From assembly GCA_003971905.1 (NCBI GenBank), contig RSEE01000153.1:1-64000 (forward strand): a stretch of DNA of 64,000 bases, in the 5' to 3' direction. This stretch comes from Moniliella sp. 'wahieum' (Eukaryota; Basidiomycota; Moniliellomycetes; Moniliellales; Moniliellaceae). The notes beneath the pieces were generated by a model, which saw nothing but the letters and a program-made list of their open reading frames with translations, was not told where the DNA came from and made no database searches. Of this stretch, positions 13,521 to 23,300 are shown piece by piece. Position numbers and translations under genes: made by a program. The number at the start of each line of letters is the position of its first letter. Position 1 is the first letter of the stretch.

Positions 13521-13575
13521 ACCTGTCATGCGTCATGCTCATGCGTCACATGTCACGCGCCACGCGTCACATGTC
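13521..13575. repeat. Mixed-palindrome heptamer array
   Basis: Read in steps of seven from 13521 the units are ACCTGTC, ATGCGTC, a 6-bp unit ATGCTC, then ATGCGTC, ACATGTC, ACGCGCC, ACGCGTC and ACATGTC. The last five are in exact 7-bp register (13541-13575). The unit core changes while the frame A....TC is kept, which simple slippage of one unit does not explain. Confidence 0.85.
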
Positions 13576-13743
13576 ACCTGCACAAGCCATGCATCCGTAA
13601 CACATGCCATCATGCATCAGTATCACACAACACCAGGGACAGGTCACATGCCACATGTCACCTGTCGCCGAGTATCGGGTACCCGGTATCGCCACAGGTG
13701 ATGTTGATTTGAGCTGGCGCTGACCCGGTCATCGGTGGAAGTC

Positions 13744-13795
13744 ACTAGTCACTAGCTAGTCACTGATCAACGTCAACTACCACCGGTCACCGGTC
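13744..13795. repeat. ACTAGTC and ACCGGTC heptamers
   Basis: ACTAGTC lies at 13744-13750 and runs into a degenerate second copy. (ACCGGTC)2 lies at 13782-13795. ACCGGTC also occurs near 13443, 13458, 14692 and 59605. Confidence 0.8.
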
Positions 13796-14382
13796 ACCTT
13801 CATGTTCCAAGTGCGTCACGCGTCGGAGCATGCCCGAACCCTGTTTACTACCTAAATCGGCCCAAGGGCTCAGTACTAGGCCCAGCGTTTCCCTGTCTTA
13901 CCTTTATGAAATTTCCCAATGTCCTGTGATGGACCCGGAAGCCTCCGGTAGTTCAGTCGTGTGGATAGGATGGGCAACGACTCACGTTTAGCCTTTGAAA
14001 ACCTGAGTGCTTGAGCCGGTGAAGCCGGTTGTGGGCAGCGGAGGAAAAGAAATATCGGTGGGCCTGTTGACAAGAACCCGATCCCCGGGCCGTATTTGCC
14101 CGGCGGCACTCGAGTGAAAACGTAGGTGTGTGGGCTTTCAATTCGTGCCACTGGGGAGGTCTGAGATCTGACATGCACCGACATGTGACATTCGTCTGAT
14201 ATATAGATATCGGACGGATGCATGGCCAGCTTTTGAGGGCCCTGTGTACGCTGGTTGAGCGCAACGCCTGAAGGGGGGGCCTTGCCGCCACGACGAAGGC
14301 ACAACGCACACCGTTGAACGTACCGAAAGTGTTGAACGTTTAACACTTTGAACGCTGAGCCACTGAGTATGCTCAAAACTTA

Positions 14383-14396
14383 AAGCTTAAAGCTTA
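14383..14396. repeat. (AAGCTTA)2 heptamer array
   Basis: Two perfect units of AAGCTTA. The AAGCTT core is kept and the spacer base is A, not G or C. Confidence 0.85.
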
Positions 14397-15279
14397 ATGC
14401 CACAAGTGTAAGTGCCAAACGACAAATATATCCCCGTTCAGAAAAAGTTCAATTAAGGCGGTTATTACGAGTCTGGCTGCTTCTGATCACGTTCATTAAC
14501 GTTGGGCCGCTGAGCCCGAGCCTCAGCCAACGTACTCAACGTACTCAACCCGCGCTCAGGCTGAGCGCAGCTGGAGGGTGGCAACTTTTTGCTTCGCATT
14601 CCCAGCTCCTTAATAATAAGGGCCTAGCCCTCGGCTGTCTCTAGCTCGTCTATCCTCGCTAACACAAAGAGTCACCGGAGTCACCTAGTCACCGGTCACC
14701 AATGTCGGTCAGATCAACAACTCCACCCTACTATACTTAGCACATTTTAAGGGCATCGCGCGTCCTTTTCTGGGTTCATTTTAAGGTTGTTATTGTCAGC
14801 AAGGGTTGGCTCCAGATCCTCAGACCTGTTTTGCATTTCTCCAGGGTATGTCCGGGTGTGGCTGTGGGCCAACGTCGAGAGAGCGCGCTGCAGGCCACAG
14901 CAATACAACAGCAATAATCTGACGGAGAGGTGCCGTTGCTGGACATATCATTCCGGGGGTATAATGATGACAAAAGCCAACAAAAAGTGACTCCGCAGGG
15001 ACTCGTAGATAGATCACACAACAGGTACCACCTGCCCGCACCATATCGTATTTCTGGGGAATCACTCAAACGGACCAGGCCTCAAGTGGTGGGAACAAAC
15101 CATGCCATCTCAGGGCTACTGGCGTACAGGGCATGCAATGGGCGCATATCCACCACGTACGGTCGCGGTCAGCTTCACCGGCCACGATATCCGGAGGTTC
15201 TAGGCACACACCACAGCCGAAACAGGCATCATCAACATCATCAATGATCGATGATCGGCAGCTGCGAATACACACGAAG

Positions 15280-15350
15280 CGCTAATAAGCGCTGCTAAGC
15301 GCTAAGCGCTAATAATTTGCAAACGCTGGCTAAGCGCTAGCGCTAATACC
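15280..15350. repeat. AGCGCTA heptamer cluster
   Basis: Two perfect tandem units lie at 15298-15311 (AGCGCTA). Further AGCGCT palindromes follow within 45 bp, separated by AA or other short spacers. Confidence 0.85.
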
Positions 15351-16183
15351 AAGTAAACTAGCACCTAGCAGGGGCACGTAACCACCGCAACAGCAGCCAA
15401 CGGCAACAGCGCCCCTCCGGGTCGGCTGGTGCCGGTGATTGATGATCGGTCACCGGTCATGGTCACCTGTGGGCCTGATCGTTCCATCGCGTTAGTCATT
15501 AAACCATTCCGCAGCGATGCCAGTGCGATGCCCTGCGATGCCCATAGTAGCGACGCCCATTTCAGCAGCTCCTATGCCAGGCACCGCGGGCACCGCCCAT
15601 AGGCGTCCCTCGCGCAGTTGCAGGGCAAGGGGCGCTGGTGAGCCACCTGCGGAGCTTCGCTTGGCCCATGCTGGCCACCGTGTCCAGCTAGAGCGGGGGC
15701 AAGCAGTAGAGGGCACTGGGCGGGGGTTGGGCGGTATGCGCTGCGCGGTTAGCTATAGTTGCCCGCAGCCTGAGTATCGAGTACCCTGGGGCCGGAGGCT
15801 CCGGTCTGAGTGCCGGAGATGGGCGTTGGTCCGCCATGGCCACGCCACCCCAGAGGTGACCGAGGCGCCATGGGCGCTGGGCACGCTCTCGGTCGGCCGA
15901 TATATAGAGCTGCCAAGTTTGCCTTAGACCCCGCATCGGAAAGCCCAACCCCCTATCCTTCCTGGAGTGGCGTATGTCCTTCCCAGCACAGTTCGTCACG
16001 CTCATCCCCGTTTGCGCTGAAAAAGCGTCCAGCACCAAGGGCGACGCCACCACCCATCAGTATACACGTTTTGTTGCAAATTCACAGAATGCACGCCAGA
16101 TCGGAGAATGCAATGATACTAGTCATTCATTATTCACATCTCAAATCTCAAACGCGTGGATGCAGTGACATGTGGCAGTCCCT

Positions 16184-16204
16184 ACTAGTCACTAGTCACA
16201 TGTC
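16184..16204. repeat. ACTAGTC-ACTAGTC-ACATGTC array
   Basis: Three heptamers lie in perfect register: two ACTAGTC and one ACATGTC. Two different palindromes share one 7-bp frame and the same spacer C. Confidence 0.9.
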
Positions 16205-16574
16205 ACAAGACACATGATGTGACTATAGGGACGTATAGAAAGTCAAAAGATGCAAGTCAAGATCGCCTTCCCTGTCCAGCCCTCCCGGCTCAGGTGCCGA
16301 CGCCCAAGCGGAGCACCTCTGCGCCTGAGCCTCAGGCCTGAGTTTCTGGCCGTCTCAAGGTAGCCGCTGTGCTGCCTCCCAGTAGCTGCCGGGTCACGGA
16401 TGCCGCGTATGTCCCGGTCCCCCCCAATCACATGGCGGGGCGCCCTACGAATGAGTCTGCGAGCCGAGCAGTAGTAGTGCCTTTGGCAAACTGCATCAGT
16501 CATCGGACATCATCCATGCTGTGTCTCAATCCATCTGCCCAGGACCTGATCCAGATCCTGAGCTTGAGAGCTTG

Positions 16575-16623
16575 AAGCTTGAAGCTTGAGCGGTTGACCG
16601 GTGACCGTTGAACTTCAACGTTC
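16575..16623. repeat. AAGCTTG, ACCGGTG and AACGTTC heptamers
   Basis: (AAGCTTG)2 lies at 16575-16588, ACCGGTG at 16597-16603 followed in register by ACCGTTG, and AACGTTC at 16617-16623. Three different palindromic words lie within 50 bp, about 240 bp upstream of the ZF2 start codon. Confidence 0.85.
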
Positions 16624-16860
16624 GTTGAGCGTTGAGCATCACGCGGGGGCACCAGAGAAACCATACATATACAAACGCTCTATATCCAGCCGTTGGCCTC
16701 CTTCTGCGCCCCCCCTACCCCCGCAGCATTCCGACCCACCCCCTTAATCCTCAGAGCCGCCCACCAGAGTCATTCTCTTCCATCGCTCTTCTTCCACTCT
16801 TCTTCCATCGCGCGTCTCCCATCGTCCCCTCCCGCCCCTTGCTCCGTGTTGTGCGACTAT

Positions 16861-18113
16861 ATGCCAGCGTCCAGCTCGTCCCTCCGCACGCAGTCCTCCT
16901 CTGGTAGGAACTGCCGCCGACAGCCCTCCCGCCCGGCAAGCGACGAAGGAGAGCATCGCATCTTTACCTGCACCGTCTGCTCCCGCGAGTTTCATCGTCT
17001 CCTCCACCTCCAGCGGCACGAGTATATCCACTCTGACAAAAAACCATTTCAGTGCCCTTGGTGCCCCAAGGTGTGTTCCCCTCTGCCTCTGACCCTCCAT
17101 CACGGCATCCGTTGTGCTCACCAGCAACCCTGAGTTGTAGTCCTTTACCCGTCAAGACTCTCTCGTCCGCCATGCCAGGCTGCACGTCAAAAAAGAAGGA
17201 GACAAAAAACGGTATCGCTCTCGCTCAATAAGCACAAGGGTATGTCCCTCTCCTGCAAAGCCGTTTCTTGTCTGGTATAAAAGTGAGAGCCGTCACACAC
17301 TAACCTTGCCCTCCTTTCGGTTAGCATGCATGAGCTGGACCAAAGGCAGTGCGAACGGTGCGCGGCATACAATCGACGCTTGCTCAAGCGGAAGAGCAAG
17401 GATGACGCACCCCCTCCTCCCCCACACCAATACACGCCGAAAATATCCACGACGGAGCAAGCAGGCTCACCTTCCACTTCCCCCGTTCGCAAAGGAGAAA
17501 GCCTCTCCCTCTTTCATCACTTGTTCGACCGAGGAAGAAGGGATACCACAACGGATCGGAAGATCGTTTGTACCCGGACGCATGGAGGGCTTGTGAGTAC
17601 CTCACGATCCACATGAGAATACACCAGATCTGACCCCCTTCTTTGTCATATTAGACGCCTTGTCCCCTACTACTACCCCTGAACTGCTTCCACCCGGCCC
17701 AATGCGGAACCGAGATCCGAGCATCTCTTCATCAGAGTGTGGGTCCTACTGAACGGTGGCGATGTATTACCCGGGTACTTCGCTCCGTCCATTTTCCCTT
17801 CCAACAACGTGATAACTCATCCATTGGTGCACTCTTCTGCCGCTAGCAGTCACATCATTTCGCCCTCATGCGTTGCTCCCACACCCGACTTGCTTTCCCC
17901 CTTCACCATGCCCCATTACGAACCCGGACCGCTCTTTGTTCCCACTGCATCTGTAGCGGGATACTTTGATTCTACCCTTCAACCTGCTGTGCAGCCCCCT
18001 CGATCTTTCCTTCCCCTGCGCCCTCCATTGAAGGCGTGAAAGATCAGTTCCTCGATATGCTCCAGGCATGCGAAGCAATGGAGCTCAGTCTCTGCTTATC
18101 TCAGGCCCCATGA
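16861..18113 (+). CDS. C2H2 zinc-finger protein ZF2, paralogue of ZF1
   Basis: The start is the ATG at 16861. Two C2H2 fingers follow. The first is FTCTVCSREF... with HEYIH; the second begins FQCPWCPK and is interrupted by a 70-nt intron (17071-17140, GTGTGT...TTGTAG) before SFTRQDSLVRH. A second intron (17240-17324, GTATGT...GGTTAG) lies after an NKHKG motif and splices to ACMHELD. This is the same position and phase as the ZF1 intron, which splices to ACMSC. The downstream region carries a CERC motif, a basic stretch and a Ser/Pro-rich tail. The best C-terminus is ...MELSLCLSQAP ending at 18113. At least two single-base losses are needed: one before NKHKG and one before the tail. It is a probable nuclear DNA-binding regulator. 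Finger identity is secure; the middle (17600-17740) is uncertain. Confidence 0.75.
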
Positions 18114-19639
18114 CCGACCGTTATTATTGTTGATTCCCTTACCGGCCCCTCTCTTCGTTCCGTCTATTTCTCGTCCGTCTTCGCACAGTCGCTTCTCCAT
18201 GCTTCCTGTTTCGGTTCTAAGATTTGCTGTGGGCTCAGTCCTCGTACGTTTTTGTTATTCATATGTTTATTCAACCTCAGTGTAGCTTGTACGATTGGTT
18301 TAACATACCAGAAAAAGCTGTTCTCCTTGGTCATATTCGTTAACTCCACGGGGCCGGATTCATACTCATTAGTACGCACAGTGCAAAAGAACAATGGATT
18401 CTGACTGGCATCGTTTCGCTCATCTCGCTCCCATTTGAAGTTACTTCGTCCCGAGCATCTCGCTCCTTCTTCTCTGCCCTTCTGCTTCGCACCTTGTCCT
18501 CTCTCTGTTCTTGCTTCCTCCCCACGAACGAGTGCTACATCCCATCGTCTTAGTCCCGACTGTGACAACGACGGGCCAAGTAACAGAGTCTCGGCACATT
18601 ATCGACGAATTATCGCTGCACATGTATTCTCCATGGCATATCGGGCATGGGGCAACGACGAGAGGGAAGGGTTGCGAGGCAGTTGTCCAGACCTACTCGC
18701 TGCACTCGGCATCACATCCATCTGCATCATCTGCGTCATTTGAATTGCGCACATGGTGGTGTCGTTCGGACACGGCGGTGGCAATATTAGTAAGTAACAA
18801 CCACTGCAGTCAGTCAGACTTCCCCAACCTGAGTTTGACGAGAGAGGCGCATCTAAGTTGGGGCTACTAAAAGACCCCCACATATGCGTCTCAAACTCAG
18901 TTGCACACCGATAGTACACCTTTTATATGAGGGCAGTTCCATATGCACCTTCCCGGTTTGGTTAGTATACCAGATGGCAAATTGATTTCCATAGTACTGA
19001 CTGATGAATCGGGTGCTACTACACCGCGGACTCTGGAGTGGCTAAGCCCTCTCTGGGTTACTGACAATGCTAACTGCACTACGGAGGCCCAGTCGTACAA
19101 AAAAATCGATGGCGAGGTGATTGGCGGAGTAACTACTATAGTAACAGCTGCCAGCGCACACCGCAAAGACTGTGTGGATGAATGCATTCCGCACAAGTTG
19201 CCCTCGATCGAGTGGGTCCTTGCAGTGCTTTTATTACCAGTCCCGGGTATACTTTGGCGTGAAAACACAGGCCAGTTCGTTGCATTTGAGGATCAGATAT
19301 CTATATGGGCACTGGACAACGACCCCGGGGTCCTCGGCTTACTATACTAAGTGAGCAAGATGCCGCAAGCAGCCGAGGTAGGCCGAGGCCCGAAGGAGAG
19401 GTGATGCATGTGATTTGACAGTTAGTTATATTGCACCCGCTCCGGCCAAGTTTGGTGCGTTAGTTGCATGAGGCAGTGCGGGAGCCCATTCTCTGGCAAC
19501 TCGTGCGCTCCATCCCCGACACCCACGTCCGCAGCGAACCTACTGTGGAGGAAGAGGATGGGACGAGGCGCGGACGGAGGGCACAGCGCACCGCCCATCG
19601 CGTGATGGGGCCCGGAGCACTCGGAGGATCTGGAATGGA

Positions 19640-20035
19640 GGTAACCACACGCTGTGCGACACGGGATCGCAGGAGGCGCAGAGCGCGTACCGGAGGGTGG
19701 TGCATGAGAGCACCGCGACGCCCTTGGAACGCCGGGAGAAGGAGCTGCTTCGGCTGCTTGAACAAGCAGAATGCGACAAGAATGCCAAGTACCAGGGACG
19801 CACTCAAGAGCCGTTTTCCCCCCTGGTTTTGACGACGCGAGGATACTACGGCACCAAGACAGCGGGCAAGATGTTTGCGCATTGGATGGATTTGGCTTCT
19901 AAGTCTCAATGGAAATGGTTCCTCGCTCGGATGTCAACCACGTTCATCCGTGTCCACACGCGCTTCCTAGGGTACGGGACCGGATGGCGAGAACCAGAGG
20001 GTCCTGATATCCTGGCGATCCCCCTGGTTCCTTAA
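19640..20035 (+). pseudogene. Retroelement C-terminal relic (copy B)
   Basis: The reading frame ending at 20035 contains a charged helical stretch (LERREKELLRLLEQ), then FSPLVLTTRG, TKTAGKMFAHW and WREPEGPD. This order resembles the C-terminal end of non-LTR retrotransposon ORF2 proteins, as I remember the family. Copy A (9962-10241, minus) repeats the last two motifs. No reverse-transcriptase catalytic box is visible upstream, so this would be a 5'-truncated copy, as is usual for such elements. The 30-bp repeat 60 bp downstream may be its 3' untranslated end. Confidence 0.45.
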
Positions 20036-20098
20036 CCTTTTGGTGGCGCTTCCAAGTAACCCCCGCAAGATAAACGGTTCGGTTTAGATGTAGCGATT

Positions 20099-20128
20099 CC
20101 CCTGTCCCAGCCTTAAGCTCTGTCAATG
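20099..20128. repeat. 30-bp dispersed repeat, copy 1
   Basis: A sequence with the core CCTTAAGCTCTG is identical over about 30 bp to 29840-29869. In both places it lies about 200 bp beyond the stop codon of a minus-strand gene (IBtk-like at 20321, ATG2 at 30083). Confidence 0.8.
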
Positions 20129-20320
20129 ATATGGACGCCACCTAGGCCTGACAAAAAATGGATGCAACTGTATGCTCAAGCCGTCTCCACGTTCTCCGGA
20201 ACTGGCACCTGCCGAATATGCCGCTTCCACCCCGACTTCCAACCTATGCGATTGACACCCAAATCCAAGTTCCACTGCATTGCACCAACAACGACGGCCC
20301 GTATCCAGATAGCCCGCTCT

Positions 20321-23300
20321 TTACATTCCGTTCCCCCGAGGCACAGCAGACGTGCCGGGGGTAAAGGTAGCAGCTGTTGGGTTCAGCCGGGCCGGTGAAC
20401 TCACACCCGCAGATGGGATCGAGGCAACCGACCCAACTGCGTCCCGCTTCTTGGCACCGGGTTTGACCGGCGGCCGGTTCTTGTCCCGTTTGGGTGTACG
20501 CTCCTTGGTTCCAGCAGGCGCAGTCGATCCATTGGCTGCTTTTGCTTTGCTGGATCCTGATGGCTCCCCTGCTGGAATTTGAGGGTTCGTTTTTGTTGGG
20601 GCCGGACGTGGGCCCCGGTCTGTCATAGCACCTGCAGGTGCACCAACACCTGCGCCTGAAGCTGGACCATTGGATCGTCTACCCCCGTTGGGGGCGGGCT
20701 TGTTCTTGCCCTTGCGCTTGGGCGTGCTGCGCTGCGCAGGACCATGCGAGGAGGACTGTTGCTCCTGTTGGATCCGGTGACTTTCTTGTTCAAACCAAAT
20801 TTCAAATGCGACGCGCTGCGCCTCTTCTTGCTCAGCTTCCTTGATCCGAGCCAGTCCTGTCGCGCTCGCTCTTCCTCCGCCTGGATCTCGGCAAAGGAGA
20901 GGGATTTCTCGACTTTGGGCTGTTGCTGCGCTTGTTCCACTCGGATCTCCTGCAGCGACAGCGGCTTGCGCTTCGGCCCGCCACGCCACCCCCACTCCCG
21001 ATCCCGATCCCGAGCCCGAGCCTGACGGTGGAGAAAGCGCAGGCCATATGCCCGACGACGAGGGAGAACCAATCGGTGCCATCGTAGTCGATGGGGCTGG
21101 GACCAGGATCGGTGTCCGATTCCCTGACCCAGATGGGCGCGCCCACTTGTCACCTTGGGAGGACCACCGAACCCAACCAGGACCGATTCCCTGCAGAAGC
21201 CTGTCGGATGGAGGGGGCACGTGCAGTGCTGTTAGAGGAAGGCGTTGGTTTGGACAGGGGGAGGGGCTTCGACCCAGCTTGGGCAGCTTGGGCAGCTTGG
21301 GCAGCCTGGGCAGCCTGGGCAGCTTGGGCAGCTTGGGCCGCTTGGCGCCGTGCTTGCGGCAGCCATGATGCTACGCAAGTCGGTAGGGGTCGAAGGGGAG
21401 TAGGCTTCCGGCCGGCTGGGAGGGTCAGTTCGTGACCGTGATGGGGGATGACAAGGGAGGAGGGGATGAAGGACGTGAGGGGCGCCGACCATACGCCAGC
21501 GCGTTCCTCGTCCATGGTAAACACCTCGTCAATCGACATCTCCATCCTTACTGCTTGGAGTAGGTTGGGATGGGGAAAGAGGTTGGGGTTGTGGTTGTGG
21601 TTTCGGTTGTGGTTGCGGCTGGGGCGCCAGGGTTGGACGTGCAGACGGGGCAACACGCTGTGGAGGGGAAACAATGTGCATAGGCGGACGCAATTTCCAC
21701 CCTTGGGCAGGGCACGGTCTTTCATTCCTCGTGCCACTGTGCAGAGAGATGGGGGAGGGATGTCCAGTGACTCGACCATTCCCAGTTGCGAGCCATGGCC
21801 GCATCCACCAAGGTTTGTAGTCCTTTGCGACCCAGGCGATCGTCTTGCAGTTCTTGCACCTTCTTCTCCAGCAACATTATAAGACCTGGCTCAAGATCTC
21901 GGATTGCCCCAGTGTGCAAAAGAGGCTCAAGCAGTGCGGCCATCATTTCAACGCACGCCGAGACCAAGAGAGGTGCATGGAACGTCACGGCATCGCTCAA
22001 CAGCGATGAGACAGTCGAGAGGGTAACGTGCTCGCGGAGAACAAGACTCGCGGCGTGCCCTAACCGAGGAAGAAGGAACCAATCGGCCACTGCCAGTACA
22101 TCCACCAACCGGTCCAGGAAAGCGTCGCGGGTATCTCTTCCTTTTCCTGCTGGGGCGGAGATAAGACACTGACCGCCTCACTGGCTGCGGGGCCCGAACT
22201 GGTTGCTCAGCTGGGTCGAGGGGGAACAGACCTCCCACCCGGGAGTGGGATCGGTGTAGAGGAATGCTAAAAGAACTCGAGCCGCCGCCAGGCCAGCCAG
22301 GAGAGATCGATGGTAAGCAGGCCTTGATCCCCATCGCTGCGCCGAGAAAGCAGGCTGAAGCGTGCCGGAAAAGAACGGGGAACGAGACAGGATGCAGGCG
22401 TGTGCTCCGACGATCCGGTCGGCCAGGACAAGGTGGACATCGTGCTCCCCTGATGTGTGGTGCCGATGAATCAACGGTCCGAACAAACAAATCGTAAGCA
22501 CTGGCAGATCAGCGTAAAGACAGGGAGGCGGGACCCGGGGTGCCGACGAAGTGGTGGCTTCAACCAAAGCCGGCAGCTGGAGACTCTGGGCGAGGGAATG
22601 AAGTTGTCTCCTGACCCGTCCGGATCCACATCCAGTTCGGGGGGCAGGCGCAACGAGAGGGAAGCAGACCAAATAGGAGGCAAGTCATCCGTGTAGAGGT
22701 AATAGACAAGCCAGATTGCCGTCAGCCAATCAACGGCGGGCAAATCAGCGCACCCACGGGCGCACCCCGCTGAGCATCCACATTGCTTGGCAGAGAGCGG
22801 AAGGAACCTTGGGGCAAGCGGCGGAGAGGATAAAGCGATGCACAGGGAGATACCGCCCCGGCGTCCCTGGCGAAGGGACACAGATCATGGCGTCGCAGCC
22901 CGTAGGCAAGCCACCCGGGGCTCCCCCTGAGCAACCGCCATACCTGTATCAGGGCCACCTGGTCCCACCGTCGGGCCATTTCACTAGTTGGACGGCCAAT
23001 GTCACATACCGATCCAGCACCGCCTCGGCCGCGTCAACAGTAGGCTCCTCATCTTCGCTCTTGTCCTCTGCGGGGGTATCCACCGGCTGGTCTACTTTGA
23101 CATCCGCTGGGGCCGAATTAACCCCAAGATTTTACGTGGGGCCCGGCGCAGTGGAAGAAGATCCAACAGGTGATCCGCAATCGAGGGACCAGGTGGTGGC
23201 TCGACCACCTCCTTGGGGGCATACGGCGCCGTCAGCACTGCCATCCCGCCGGGCATTGGCCCAGACCTTGACTGCACGGAATATGGTAGGTAACAAGACG

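Larger units (their letters stand above)
4248..16860. other. 12.6-kb gene-free, repeat-rich region
   Basis: No gene can be supported here. Part of the region (roughly 7-12 kb) is visibly richer in A+T than the gene block and carries only short, random-looking ORFs. It holds many palindromic heptamer clusters (listed separately) and a short fragment on the minus strand (9962-10241) that resembles the C-terminal end of a retroelement protein. It looks like ordinary accessory or intergenic fungal DNA shaped by mobile elements and simple repeats. Confidence 0.55.
18114..20320. other. Intergenic region with retroelement debris
   Basis: No intact gene. An open frame at 18943-19350 (plus, 135 codons) has no recognisable motif. 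The right half (19640-20035) is the second copy of the retroelement relic, followed at 20099-20128 by a 30-bp sequence also present at 29840-29869. Confidence 0.5.

Noticed and set aside
13521-13690. Possible CRISPR-like array
   Set aside because: The period is 7 bp without unique spacers, and the window is eukaryotic.
18943-19350. A 135-codon plus-strand ORF
   Set aside because: Length alone is not convincing in this DNA. No motif, no splice pattern and an equally long antisense frame.
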